From Acanthosepion esculentum (Eukaryota; Mollusca; Cephalopoda; Sepiida; Sepiidae), in contig OZ038482.1 in NCBI GenBank assembly GCA_964036315.1, positions 11,316,198-11,380,197 on the forward strand: a stretch of DNA of 64,000 bases, in the 5' to 3' direction. The position numbers and the translations under genes were made by a program. Numbering within the stretch: the first letter of the stretch is position 1; every line of letters starts with the position of its first letter. The notes under the pieces are model-generated. The model was not told the origin of the DNA and made no database searches. It saw only the letters and a list, made by a program, of their open reading frames with translations. Of this stretch, positions 32,795 through 45,026 are shown piece after piece.

Positions 32795-34350
32795 TTTATT
32801 TTTTTAATCATTTCACCCCAAGCAAGCCACTAAGATGCAAAGGGTTATTGAGAGTGACAGAAAGAGAAAGGACAATGACAGATCTGGATTCAAGAAGACA
32901 GAAGATGACAGTTAACATTTAAGTTAAATTATTTGTTGGATATTTGAGAATGCAGTTTTTAAATAAGAAATCTCAAAAAATGACTTACAAGCATTAGTTT
33001 TTTAGATTTTTTGTATGTCATGTTTTTGACAGCAAAAAAATTTTGTTAAGTCAAGTGTTTCCATTATAAAAGGTCTTGAGGAGCAAAAAAGTTTTAACTA
33101 ATTTCAACTGAAACAAAGCAAGAATCATGTAGCTGCTGATGCCGCCTTTTTTTTTTTTTCCAATTTTACCTTCTCACATAATTTTATTTCATTGTTTTTT
33201 TTCTCTCTGTTTTTTGCAGTTTTTTATTCTGTTCTTTAAAACACCTACTCCTCTCCTAAAAAATAATAATTGAAGCAAAATAAATGCATTTGTGAAGTAG
33301 AAATCTTTTGTTGTTCCATATTGCACTCTCTTCTCTGCTTGCATGGCAGAGTAGAAGAATTTTTTCTTCTTTTCTATTGGAACTTCCAGAATTTAATAAG
33401 AAGGCTTATGAGCCAGCTGATACTTTGTCAAAACTTGTCTTCAGTGCAAACAAAATGGCTGCTTCATTGTGCTAATGCTGAAGGCAGAAACCTGATCATT
33501 AAAAAACAAAAAAAGTCGGTGACACAAATGAAGCCATTAAGCAGTATTTTATGATCGTTATGTATTTTTTAAACGCTTCTCATGAAGAATTTTTCTGGCT
33601 TTTTTCCTCAAAAAAGCAGTTTGTCCTTGCTGAGCTCAACCAATAAATTCTTTCGCTAGTAAGATCAAAAACGAGCACATTGCTGCTTTTGCAACTGATT
33701 ACGATTTGCACAGTTAAAGAATTAATGGAACCTGGATCAGCTTAACCTACTTTTCATTTTGGTTTTTCTCCAAATTCCTCATTTTCTCTTGCTTCAAAAA
33801 ATCAATTGAAGAATGAGATTTTAAAGCTTTCAGTCTTTTGGGTTTTTAAACAAACTTGCCATTCCGGTGGAAAATGTTGGTCGCTTGAATTCATGGATCT
33901 TTGTCGTTTACGCCTGTCTTGTAAAGAAATGGTGTCTTTACAGGACAAATTATCTTTTTGTTACAAATCCCATGATCTGCTATATCAAAGAAAATGTGGG
34001 TGAAGTTTGTATTAAAAAAATGAATTAAACTTGCCACCAATTACTTTTTGATGTTTTGATTATGCTTAGTGGATTTATTGCCTTGCTTAGAGTGAAATGA
34101 TTAATAAAAAAACATGAATTAATATTTGAGAATCCAGTCTTTAAATAACAAATTTTGAGGAATGAGTTACAAGCATTTATTTTGTATTCCATATTTTGTG
34201 TTTACTTTTTGACAACACAAAAATTGGGATGTTAGATGAAGTGTTTCAATTTTAAAAGGTTTTGGGATAAAACGAATCAATTTTCATTAATTTCATTTTA
34301 ACTAAAATTAAAACAAAGCTAAAATCATTCAGCTGTGGAAAAAGAAAAGA
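32795..34350. repeat. About 1 kb segment between direct repeats, with LINE ends
   Basis: A short family C LINE fragment (- strand, 32798-32925) is followed by a ~205-bp sequence (32930-33135). A diverged copy of that sequence recurs at 34118-34348, preceded by a LINE 3' end in + orientation (34060-34112). Shared anchors include ATATTTGAGAAT, TTACAAGCATT and AAGTGTTTC. The interval between (33136-34059) has only short broken open frames I cannot assign. This may be a tandem duplication or an element with direct terminal repeats. Confidence 0.5.
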
Positions 34351-37002
34351 AATGGTGGCTAATATATCAACCTGTTTATTTCAGGGGAATTTCTTTGCTT
34401 ATATTTTTGCAATTATACAAATAACTAGGTACCTCCACTAATTTTTGTATATGTAAGGTTTAAAATGAATTTTTAAAAATGTAAAAGTTTTCATTTTAGC
34501 CTTAACTGGAAGCTAAGGGATTTAAAATTTACTATTTCCAGTAAGCAAAATACTCTGTGATGCATTTGAAACAGAAATTATATTGATTGGAATTGATTTT
34601 TTTTTTCAGTAAAATTGATAAAATTGGCCATTTTGACACATTTGTAAACAAAAGTTAATTCTCAGTTTTAAAATTCCTGCAAAAATAAAATATGTTTCTG
34701 TAATGTTATTTGAGAAAAATTAGCAAATTTAAAGTTAAATTAGTCTGGTTTGAAATAAATATTGCTTACTTATTGCATGAAATGTTGTATAAAAACATTG
34801 GGTGTTGTTTAGCAGACATATCGATTGATTTATCAATGGTCTAATTTGTTGAGAAGTTAAGTATAATGCAGAATTGATGATAGCAGATAAATTTTGAGGT
34901 TTTTTTTCCATAAGGTGGGGAGGACAACCTTTAAAGCACGTGACCTTTTAATGATAATGTCATGTACAAACTCACATACTTAGAAAAATTAAAACGTTTA
35001 GACACAAATAATCAAAATTCTTTTTAAAAATATTCAGGGTCATTAGATTATAATAAACTTTACAATATATGATTAGTAAATATAGTTTTACTTAGTAACA
35101 ATATTTTCTGAGAATTACACCATTTAAACTGAATTTTAAAAGATTTAAAATCTCTATAAATTATTTAATTTAAAACTGTAAAAATGAAAACAAATCATGT
35201 AAAAATTCGTTTTTCATCGAAAAAATTCTTTTTTCTTCAGATAATATTGTCTTTAATATATATATTATTCATAAAAGCAATTAAAAGCTTCTCTAATTAA
35301 ATATCTTAGTTTTATTGCATTTTTTATTTTTCAATTCAGAACAGATTTTTGGTAAGATAGGGTCCAGTTTGGAAAAAAAAAATTTGGTGGTTTAAATTCT
35401 TCAAAGAATTCAGTTTTTAACTAACATAATCACTAAAAATTATGTTGAACTTCTAAAGTTTTCATAAAATTAAGTAAGGGGCTGAAACATGTAAAAAAAA
35501 AAAGATTTTACCAAGATTTTCTAATAAAAAAAAAAAACTTTAAAAATAATTTCATTCAGTCCTGAAAAGTTCATTAAAATCTGACAATTACTTGATTTTT
35601 TTGCAAAAATTAATGTGTCTGTCTCTGCGAAAAAAAAGTATATTTGCTATGATAAAAGTTAGTATATCTGTTGATGCAAGAAAAACAATTTTTTTATTCA
35701 AAATGTTTGATCCTTCCTCTTAATAATGACAAAGATTTTGATGATAAAACTGTTTTCATTATGGTATGTGGAATATTTTTTTTTTTTTAGCGATTTCGAT
35801 AGAGATACCTACAAATAATCCAATGTTTTATGTCTATTGTGATATTTACCTTAATCCAACTAAGCTCTACATTATTATCAAATGAAAAGGAATTAGGGTA
35901 AAAAGACTTGTTTTGCTCATTTTCTAATGTTGGACTGCCTGCTCTGAATAATTTGCATTAAAAATGCTGGCATTGCCCTCGGCCACTGACACCAGTTGGA
36001 AATATATGGCTAAGAGGCACACCTTCTTTTTTTTTCCTGCTTTATGAAAGAAAATTCATAAGATAAATTTTGAATTAGGTGCTGGGATTTGGAAAATTTG
36101 TGATGATACATCCATTTTCCTTACATTTTTTTTTTTTTTTTTTACAGATGGATTTATTCATTTCATATTCCAGATTATTTTATTATGTGGAAGGAAAATT
36201 TCAGTTTCTTTTCATTCAGTAAAATTTTAAATTTGTCAAGGTAAAATAAAGTCTCATAGTTTTTCTTTATTCTATTTTTTTAAAGAATGCTATTTTTTTT
36301 TTTCAGTGCTAAATCTTTAACTGAAAATCACAAATTGCAGTTTCAAAAAAATTCCTGAGTTTCGTTTTCCTTTTGCTCCCTAATTCTAATTAAATTTAAT
36401 TTTAATTGCAGAATTATTTTCACTTCATCTTGATAACGATCCTTTTTGCAATTAATAAATTATTATAGGTTGGTTTTATTTTATTCCCGAAGTCTTAAAA
36501 TGGAGAAAAAATTATTGATTCTTAATAATTTGTGTTTTGGAAAATTTCCCCAATCAAAACAATCTGAAAAATAATTCTCTTGTGATTCTGTTTTTTTTTA
36601 ATCATTTTTCAATATTTATAAAATTAAGGAATTTATATTTATGAATTGTTGGCAACTATAATCACTAAATATCCAGCTTTTAATGGCTATCTTAGTCCTT
36701 GTTTCCATTTTGTTTTGGTTTGTTTTCAGTAGAGAGAGAGTTAAAGTTATGTATTGGTTTACTGTTTATAGAAATTACAGTATTTTATTAAAAATTTGAG
36801 TCATTCAATGTGACATTTGTGAATATTGCAACTGAAATATTTGCAACAGATTAGATTCTTTCTTATGCATATGTCATCACATTGTGCATTTCTAGTTAAA
36901 TGACAGAATCATTACAAAAATTGATTCTTCTTGATTTTCATTTTGCAAAAAAAATGGATGAGAATTTATCCTCAGTGGATCAAATTCAAAATGCCAACTT
37001 TT

Positions 37003-37043
<41 letters not shown>

Positions 37044-37565
37044 GTTGGTTTAGACTTAATCTTTCACAGCATCTGATTTTTTTTTTTTGTTTGAATTCTC
37101 CAAAACAAAAATTATCAAACCTCAATTGTCAATTTTGTTCATAAATCCATTTTCTTTCCATCTACCTTTTCTCTGATTCTTATTTTATTTTTTATTTTTT
37201 TCTTAATGAAATGATTTTCTTTGTCATAAATTTCCTTATTCGGCTGAATTAATGTTAACATTTTCTATTGATAGAGAATGCAAAGTTTAAATTAATTTGC
37301 CTGTCTCTCATCAACTTCCATCCTTTTAGTAATAATTGATCAATGGACTATTTTAATAAAATATCCTGCTGTTGTGTGGGGCCCATTGACTCAACAGGAC
37401 ACACAAATGACATTACAAATTTGGAGTGGGGAGGGGGATTTTTTTTCTTACTATTTAATAAAATGGAAATTTCTCTTTAATGAAATTACCTGAACAAAAT
37501 CTGAACAAAATTAGTTTCTGTTTTTAAGAAAAACAATTATTTAAAGGCCATCTTGGCTGGGATTT
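34351..37565. other. Long AT-rich stretch, nothing recognised
   Basis: About 3.2 kb of very AT-rich sequence with many homopolymer runs (a T run of about 34 near 37004-37037). No open frame, RNA or repeat family that I can support. Confidence 0.5.
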
Positions 37566-38272
37566 TCACATGAGGCAATATTGTTTAGTACTTGGTGTCA
37601 TGATGTTTCACATGAAGCAATATTGTTTATCACTTTGTCTCTTGATGTTTCACATGAAGCAATACTGTTTATCACTTTGTATTGATGTTTCATGTGATGT
37701 AATATTGTTTATCACTTTGTATTGATGTTTCATGTGATGTAATATTGTTTATCACTTTGTATTGATGTTTCACGTGATGCAATATTGTTTATCACTTTGT
37801 CTCTTGATGTTGCACATGAGGCAATATTAATTATCACTTTGTCTTTTGATGTTTCACATGATGCAATACTGTTTATCACTTTGTCTCTTGATGTTTCACA
37901 TGATGCAATACTGTTTATCACTTTGTCTCTTGATGTTTCACATGATGCAATACTGTTTATCACTTTGTCTCTTGATGTTTCACATGAAGCAATACTGTTT
38001 ATCACTTTGTATTGATGTTTCATGTGATGTAATATTGTTTATCACTTTGTATTGATGTTTCACGTGATGCAATATTGTTTATCACTTTGTCTCTTGATGT
38101 TTCACATGATGCAATATTGTTTATCACTTTGTCTCTTGATGTTTCACATGATGCAATACTGTTTATCACTTTGTCTCTTGATGTTTCACATGATGCAATA
38201 CTGTTTATCACTTTGTCTCTTGATGTTTCACATGATGCAATATTGTTTATCACTTTGTCTCTTGATTTTTCT
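37566..38272. repeat. 42/39-bp tandem array
   Basis: About 17 units. The 42-bp form contains GATGTTTCACATGATGCAAT and ends TTTGTCTCTT; the 39-bp form has TTTGTATT and CATGTGATGTAATATTG. The short type sits in adjacent groups rather than at random (37681-37800 and 38010-38080). Both lengths are multiples of three, so open frames appear on both strands (the - strand repeats SCETSRDKVINSIA). I see no evidence for coding function. Confidence 0.93.
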
Positions 38273-38589
38273 TCCAATTACATCAACAAAACTAATTTTT
38301 TTTCTGGATTCTCATCGTATAGTTGGTAGTAGTAAAAATTTGACGTCTCATTCAAATTGATTCAACACGTTTTTTCATTACATAAATAATAGCTCATTAA
38401 TAACAACCAATTTGTATTTTTTTGTAAGTATTGATTATAGAGACGAAATGAAATCAAGGAAAAGATATTTGAATTGTTTGCCGTCAACAGGATATCTATA
38501 TAATAATTCCAAACAAGCATAATAGTCTATCATATGAAATAATAAAATTCGAAATTGTTTGGACTATTGAGCTCTTTCTTTGTATACCT

Positions 38590-39050
38590 TTGATATCTGT
38601 CTATATCTCTGAGATGATGTATTATGATTACTTGCATTATTTACATTATTTGGACTGTTATCCTCATCTTCACTCCCATATTCACAACGTTTCGTCCATT
38701 GTATGCTCTGGCCTTCTTCAGGTGATTGGAATTTTTCTTCAATATCTGTCTATATCTCTGAGAGGATATATTATGATTACTTGCATTATTTACATTATTT
38801 GGACTGTTATCCTCATCTTCACTCCCATATTCACAACGTTTCGTCCATTGTATGCTCTGGCCTTCTTCAGGTGACTGGAATTTTTCTTCAATATCTGTCT
38901 ATATCTCTGAGAGGATATATTATGATTACTTGCATTATTTACATTATTTGGACTGTTATCACCTAAAGAAGGCTGGAGTGTACAACTGCAGAACTGTTTT
39001 AAATATGGCAATGAAGATGCTGATGTTCATTGTTCAGATGGTCAATTCAT
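38590..39050. mobile_element. Tandem foldback arms
   Basis: About two and a half tandem units of ~148 bp, each starting TATCTGTCTATATCTCTGAG and ending GGAATTTTTCTTCA, are followed at 38960 by an opposite-orientation partial arm (ACCTAAAGAAGGCTGGAG). The units contain the complete CTTCTTCAGG hairpin half-motif. No tRNA-like core. Confidence 0.75.
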
Positions 39051-39299
39051 AATAGGAGGAAAAACCTTATTTCTACAGGGAAATGATGATAGAAAAGCAT
39101 CTTAATATACCAAACAGACCCATCCATTTCAGTATTGCTTTGTATACAGACATAAGTACATTGGAAACTATGTCCTCAAGTGAGTTAAGCAAAGAAAAAT
39201 CATCTGGTATAGAAATCTTGACTTATGCAACCTCCTTCAACTTCCTCACTCACCAATGAGAATGAGACTAACTCATAATCAGATATCATAATTTGACTT

Positions 39300-39690
39300 T
39301 TTGAATGAAGATTTGAGAAGAACTTCCATGTCAGACTCTCGGATGGCTAGTGAAGCATGTAGGCACATGGAGATGCCTCTTCAGGAGAGCATCTGCCGAC
39401 TTCTTCTTTCTGCTGACTTTTCTGCAGCTTGTTTCAGTGAAGAAGAAGAAGATTGTTTCCCGTGTTTGCTGCCTTCTCAACTGCTTCTGCTTCCCACTGA
39501 TGATGGTGGATTCTACAGGAAATGAGTCGAAAGGTTCTTGTAAATCTCCAATGCAGCTCCAGCACTTCCCCAACCAGAGACAAGTTCTCCAAACAGGAGG
39601 CTCTTTGTAAGCCAATAGTCAATCATCCTTGCTACATGGTCTGCTCATTGCAACTGAGTCTTCTGTAGTATAGCTTCACCACTTCTAAAT
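39300..39690 (-). mobile_element. LINE relic with a HVARM-motif C-terminus
   Basis: On the - strand, 39655 downward reads ADHVARMIDYWLTKSLLFGE and then LVSGWGSAGAA in one frame, followed by degenerate sequence. This resembles the C-terminal region of a LINE group whose protein usually ends in a C2H2 finger. Multiple stops are present. Confidence 0.6.
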
Positions 39691-39740
39691 ATGGTTGACT
39701 TGACAAGCTCAGTGATATAATGAAATCTAGCAAATAAGAT

Positions 39741-40108
39741 GGTTGGAATGTCGAACTGAACCCTCAAGAACACATAGCACAGTGGATAAAGGCGTTGGTT
39801 AGATCCAGTGATAGGACCCAAAGAGTGTGAGTTCAATACCCGGTTAAGGCAGTGAAGAAAACTTGGAGAGGGGAATTAACAGGAGATAACTGATAACTGA
39901 CATCCATTAAAACATGGCACGTGGAACTAGAACAGTCTACCCCAGAGAGCGAAATAAAGGGTTCAGTTTGATATTCCAACCACATGAAGAAGGCCGGAGT
40001 GTACAACAGCTGAAACGTAATAAATACGGCAACAAAGATAAGGACAAGAGTCCAAATAACGTAAATAGTGTACATAATACCTCATCTCAGAAATATAGAC
40101 AGATACTG
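39741..40108 (+). mobile_element. Foldback element with tRNA-like core, 5'-truncated
   Basis: The left arm is reduced to GATGGTTGGAATGTCGAACT. The tRNA-like core (TAGCACAGTGG, GAGTTCAATACC) and the whole right arm (to AAATATAGACAGATACTG) remain. As at 17638, only the left side is truncated. I could not find a convincing target duplication. Confidence 0.75.
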
Positions 40109-42301
40109 AGCAACTACACTCACCAATCATAAAATTAATTTGTATGAACCAATCAGAATAAGACATAATTGTGAAGAAATATTTTTTTTTTTTTTTTGCT
40201 TATTCCATGTAAGTTCATATCATGTTTTATATGCCTATAGATGTACTGCAAACTAAACTATGTTCTAAATTTATTGAGAATTCCAACTTTTGTCCCTATT
40301 TAGACATCATCTTCAAAGTCTTTCAATAAAATAGCCATTAGTTTTAGAGGTTCCTTTTTACCTTTTGTGTCGAAAGAAAGAAAACGTAATAGATATCAAG
40401 CATATTGATTTAGGAGTTTATTGTTGGTTATATTGAGACAAATCTGATCTGACATGTTTTTCTCCATCATCCACAAATGTATCTCTGCATATTTAATCAA
40501 CTTGGAAGGCTTTGTAATCCAATTTTCTTTAATGGATCCATTATAATAGGATCCAGTGAGTGATATGGGACATGCAATAGTTGTTCTCTAGTTTATTTAT
40601 TTTTTATATCTATTGTCCTGTCCTTGCGTTAGAACTTTTTCTATCAGCATTTGCTTATCCTTTTCTGTATGTGAAACAACTTACTGGATAAAAGTGAAAC
40701 TAGAGAATTGGTTTTAGATTTTATATGCTGCCCACTGGTATCATTTTGGGGTTGATTCCTCTTGGAAAAGTCATGAAACCAAACCTCCCTTTTCCAATAT
40801 TGGGTATCTACTTATAGCTCATAAAAAAAATAGAGAGATTCTTCCACTAAATGATTGCCAACTATAACTGAGACTCTGTGAAATTTTAGCAAAAGAATTA
40901 TTATATTTGTAATCATAAATGTCTTCTGACCAGAAATAAGTTTGCAAAATAACTCCTTAGGATCAATATTCCCCACCTCCAAGAAAATGTGGTATTTTAA
41001 TGTGCATCTATTGATAAATCCAAGCCAACAAGGCAAAAATCTGTTTCCATTTTGCAAGAAATTGTCAACTTGCATTTTGTCAAGTGCATGTCTGCTTTCA
41101 GTGTTGCTTATTATGTGAACACACTTGAATTGTGGATGAACATCATTCTCAAGAATACTCAGCTGTAGAAAAAACCATGACCAGACCGTCCACTTGCTGT
41201 GAATGTTCAGCAGGAATTGAAATCACCAAAAACAAGACAATACATAGCTGGCTCCACACATTATTTCTGCTTGAAATATATATAAAAAATCAATTATAAA
41301 TTTGTTATTATTCAACCAATTACACTTGTTGCTTAATATCTTGTTTTTTGATTGGATAGAAACAAGCAGAAACAAACCATTCAGCATTAAAAATGCAACA
41401 GGACAAGAAAAATGCAGTAATGACATGAAAATCTACACTTTAAAGTAACTTTGCCACCAAAGATGCTATGCATGACAGTGAATAGGTGTATTTCTCTTTA
41501 ATATATATATATATTTTTTTTTTTTTCAGATATATAGGTATGTTTATGTGTGTACTTTTATGTGTATATGCTTGTATGTATGTGTGCATGTAATATATAT
41601 ATATATATGTGTGTGTGTGTGTTTAAATATATGGGGGAGTGTATATGTATATTTTTAGATATATATTTATATCAATGGGTATTTTTTATTTAAGATATAT
41701 ATAAATCTTCGTAATTTTGTCTTTAGTCACTTAAAATAGTCCTTTACTTATCACTTTATTTTATCAAAATTTTTATATTAAAAGGGTTTTTTACAAATTT
41801 ATTATTTTTATTATTATTTTTATTATCATCAACAATTTTTTTTTTTTTTTTTTTTTTTTTGAATTATAACAATTATAATGCAATAACATCGTTCCACGGC
41901 ATGAAATGAATACACATCTCAATGTATTGTTTTTTAATATTTTCACTCCTTTTTACTTGTCATATCCGGGGAGGGGAAGTATTTTTAGGTCAACCCATCG
42001 ACTGACTATTTAACACGTTTCTTTTTCTACCCCACTGTCTGTCTTTCCCTCTCTTTCTATTCCCCCTGAAAAATAAACCTTATTTTGAAATTTGTCTTTC
42101 CCTTCCATTTTTGAAACTCTTTTCTCTCTCTTCCACTCTTTTTCTTTTTTTCACTTTTTATTTTTTTCCGTTTTTGATTGTTTCTGGATAAATTTAAAAT
42201 CTATTTATCGTTGTAAAATATTGGTCTGAAGAGATGGGGCCTGATCCTATGAAATAAACTATTACCTATGGATTTTTAAGGACTCTGCTTTCATCATCAT
42301 C

Positions 42302-42302
<1 letters not shown>
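40109..42302. other. Unannotated stretch with microsatellites
   Basis: AT-rich sequence with TA/TG-rich microsatellites at about 41500-41660 and a T run near 41835-41860. Nothing else recognised. Confidence 0.45.

Positions 42303-42338
<36 letters not shown>
42303..42338. repeat. (AT)n microsatellite
   Basis: About 18 AT repeats directly downstream (on the - strand) of the element carrying the 42.4 kb hammerhead. Confidence 0.95.
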
Positions 42339-42339
<1 letters not shown>

Positions 42340-42416
42340 ATGTGCTATATTTATGGGATAAAGTGCTCAATATCAGATAGAGCGTGTGTAAATATAAAAG
42401 TGAACATAGAAGTCAA

Positions 42417-42470
42417 CACTTAGAGGCGACAGTCTGTTTCATGCTAGATGCATTCATCAGGCCACGAGTG
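42417..42470 (-). ncRNA. Type I hammerhead ribozyme motif (retrozyme-like family)
   Basis: On the - strand: stem I 5' side CACTCGTGGC (42470-42461); CTGATGA (42460-42454); stem II hairpin ATGC-ATCTA-GCAT (42453-42441); GAAA (42440-42437); a 3-bp stem III, ACA/TGT, around loop GAC; then cleavage base C17 at 42428. The 3' side GCCTCTAAGTG (42427-42417) pairs with stem I as GGC/GCC plus CACT/AGTG around an internal loop. All conserved core bases are present. One deviation is an A-U rather than G-C closing pair of stem II. Predicted cleavage is between 42428 and 42427. It should self-cleave, perhaps more slowly than consensus. A TATA-like TATATATAAATAG lies upstream on the same strand. Confidence 0.8.
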
Positions 42471-42486
42471 CTGTTATTTTTCTCGG

Positions 42487-42499
42487 CTATTTATATATA
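42487..42499 (-). promoter_or_regulatory. TATA-like box upstream of the hammerhead
   Basis: On the - strand the sequence is TATATATAAATAG, 17 bases upstream of the hammerhead 5' side. The 61.7 kb relative has TGTATAAATAGTC at the equivalent place, so this box is conserved between two diverged copies. Confidence 0.4.
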
Positions 42500-42900
42500 C
42501 GGGTCAGTGGTGCATTGTGGGTAGTCTATTTTGGCGGTTATTTGACCGGAAGTTGTCTATTTGTTTATTTATTTATTTAGGTTAAATTATTTTGCTTGTT
42601 TTTATTTATTTTTTTGTTTTTATTTTTTATCTTATATATTTATTTATTTTTATTTTAATTTTATTCTAACTATTATTATTTTATTTTGTAGTTTATTCTA
42701 ACTTATTTTGGTGGGAACAGTTTTTAATTTGTTTATTACTTCATGTATTTATTTGGATTGATTATCGGGATCGGTTTGTTAGTTTATTTATTTATTCGGA
42801 TGAATTTAGATCAATTTATTTTACTTGTTATTATTTATTTGTTATACTGTATATTTTCTCTTGTCAGTTTTCGATTTTTAAGTAACGTAATATTTATATA
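42500..42900. other. Unannotated AT-rich stretch
   Basis: The part next to the hammerhead (42500-42560) resembles the 61.7 kb relic and is probably the same element. The rest is T-rich and unrecognised. Confidence 0.4.
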
Positions 42901-42902
42901 TA

Positions 42903-44191
42903 TCAGGTCATCCCATAAGTTCTGTCCAAATTTTGAATAAAGAAAACAAGTGACCAAATGTTACATTTAATTACAGATTCAATCAACAATGTATTTTCCC
43001 TGATTATCTATGACTTCCTTCCATCTATTAACAAGCTTACTAATTCCATTACTGTAAAAATTCTTTTGGCTTTGATTCGAAGAACTCACAAATGTCAATT
43101 TTAACCTCTTCCTGTGTTACAAAATCTGTTTCTTCCAAATGATTCTGTAAGCTACGAAACAAATGGTACTCTGAAGGAGCAAGATCGGGAGAATAAGGTG
43201 GATGAGGAATTTTCTCCCAACCAAGTTCTTCGATCTTTTGTGACGTGATTCTTGTTGTGTGTGGTCGCGCATTGTCCTGATGAAACATCACCCATTTTCA
43301 ATTCACTAGAGCAGGTCTTTTTTTCCTCAAAGCTTGGTTCAAACGCTCTAATTGCTGACAGTATATTTGAGCATTAATTGTTGCATTAGGTGGTAAGAAT
43401 TCAAAGTGGATTATTCCTTGGCAATCCCACCAGATTGAAAGAAGAACCTTTTGCCCATGAATTTCCCTTCTTGGCTGTGGCTGGGGTCCTTCTCCTTTGC
43501 CAAGCCACTGTGTATGATGCTTAACATTTCGATAAAAGATCCATTTTTTGTCACCAGTCACAAGTCTATTCAAAAAGGTGAAACAAGTTGGCAAGAATGG
43601 AGAGAAGAGCACATGTCAACTCGGGATTTGAGGTTGTTTTCAGACAATTCATAAGGCACCCATTTTCCAAGTTTAGGAACTTTTCCAAGTTCTTGAAGAT
43701 GACGATGAACAGTTGTATGGTTTGAACTGAGAACCATTGCCAATTCCTCAACTGATAAAGCAGGATTTTCTTCAAGGGCTGCTTCAAGAAGCTTTTCATC
43801 AAACCTAACTGGACGTCCAGTTCGATCTTCATCTTCAAGTGTGAAATCTCCACCTCTGAATTTTGCAAACCATCTTCTGCAAGTTCTTTCATTCACACAT
43901 TCCTCTCCATAAACTGTGTGAATGTTTCTAGCCGCTTTGGCTGCTGAGTTTCCTTTCTTGAACTCATAAAGCATTATGTGCCTCAAATGATTCTTGGGTA
44001 CTTCCATGTTAGCAGGGTTTTAATCAAACAAAATTTTATTTTATTATTTTCTGAAATAAAATCTGATCAGTTTAAATGCATCTAAACATAAAAATAATGT
44101 TCAGCTCCATTAGACATTATAAAATACTCTTTAAATTTTGTTCATTTTAACAAAAAGTTAAAATTCGGACAGAACTTATGGGATGACCTAA
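42903..44191 (-). mobile_element. Mariner transposon with intact ends
   Basis: This is a 1289-bp element bounded by TA target duplications (42901-42902, 44192-44193). The left terminal repeat starts TCAGGTCATCCCATAAG; the right, read inward, TTAGGTCATCCCATAAG. They agree over about 30 bases with two or three differences. The interior encodes one mariner transposase on the - strand (43049-44007). Copy ends and length are typical of mariner. Confidence 0.92.
43049..44007 (-). pseudogene. Mariner transposase, broken
   Basis: It starts with Met at 44007. The N-terminal part has two helix-turn-helix regions (AAKAARNIHTVYGEECVNER; NHTTVHRHLQELGK) and the WVPYEL linker. A frameshift near 43600-43570 separates this from the catalytic part (VTGDKKWI with the first acid; HQDNARPHTTR with the second; YSPDLAPSEYHLF with the third). 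A TGA stop replaces the expected CGA arginine at about 43295, in the same frame. The spacing between second and third acids is 34 residues, but the third is Glu rather than the usual mariner Asp. The transposase cannot be made intact. Confidence 0.88.
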
Positions 44192-44193
44192 TA

Positions 44194-44931
44194 TATATAT
44201 ATATATATAATATATATATATATGCACACATGGAACTTACTATCTCATTTTTAGACAGGCAATTCAGCACATCTAAACTTTTTATTCACTCACTGCACTT
44301 TAATGACAGTGTAAAATAATTTGAAATTTGGTTATTGTAATAACTTATCATTTTTTTATGTTAGAAGTGAGCGTTTGTAATGTTTCTCTTATTTAATAAT
44401 CTTTCATTTCCACTATTTGAATATTTAAACTGCAGATAGATATTTTTATCCTTGTGTCCCATGCAAGACTATGCCACTAAGATGCAAGTCCATAACTAGA
44501 AACAAAGAGCTCCAGCTCAGAGTAAGAGAAGGAAAAGCTGTTTGGAATCAGCCTTCAGACTAATTAATACAGGCATCATGGCAAGTAGCTGAAGAATTAT
44601 AAACACTATGAAGCCTGTTATAACACATAGCAGCTCTTTTTCAAATGAATCTGTCATTTCTATTCTCTTTTTATGGTTCAAATGCTGTTAAAAAACTCAT
44701 TCTGTTCAAAGCTTTAATTTGAGCTGAAAATAAGAAATCAGAGATATACAGTCAACAACAACATTATTTGTACACCAATCAATTTTTGAATATTTTTACC
44801 ATTTCTCAGAATCTCATGCCTTTATGATGCCAAGATTTTTATATGTTAAGCACAAAAAAGGAATATAAAACTCAATTGTCAGAACAATAGGTTAAATACA
44901 ACAAATTTGACAGGTGAATTATGTAATGTTA

Positions 44932-44935
<4 letters not shown>
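44194..44935. other. Mostly unannotated, weak LINE trace
   Basis: A short match to LINE family C 3' sequence (ATGCCACTAAGATGCAAG, about 44468) is the only thing recognised. Confidence 0.35.

Positions 44936-45010
<75 letters not shown>
44936..45010. repeat. (AT)n microsatellite
   Basis: A long TA-rich repeat, interrupted by a few CA pairs, immediately next to the A-tail of the hammerhead SINE. Confidence 0.95.

Positions 45011-45026
<16 letters not shown>

Noticed and set aside
33270..34003. Two + strand open frames of 65 to 94 codons
   Set aside because: No recognisable domain, no splice-site support, frames separated by stops; not called as genes.
39301..39525. 74-codon + strand open frame rich in acidic residues
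   Set aside because: It is the antisense of a LINE C-terminal relic with recognisable motifs on the - strand.
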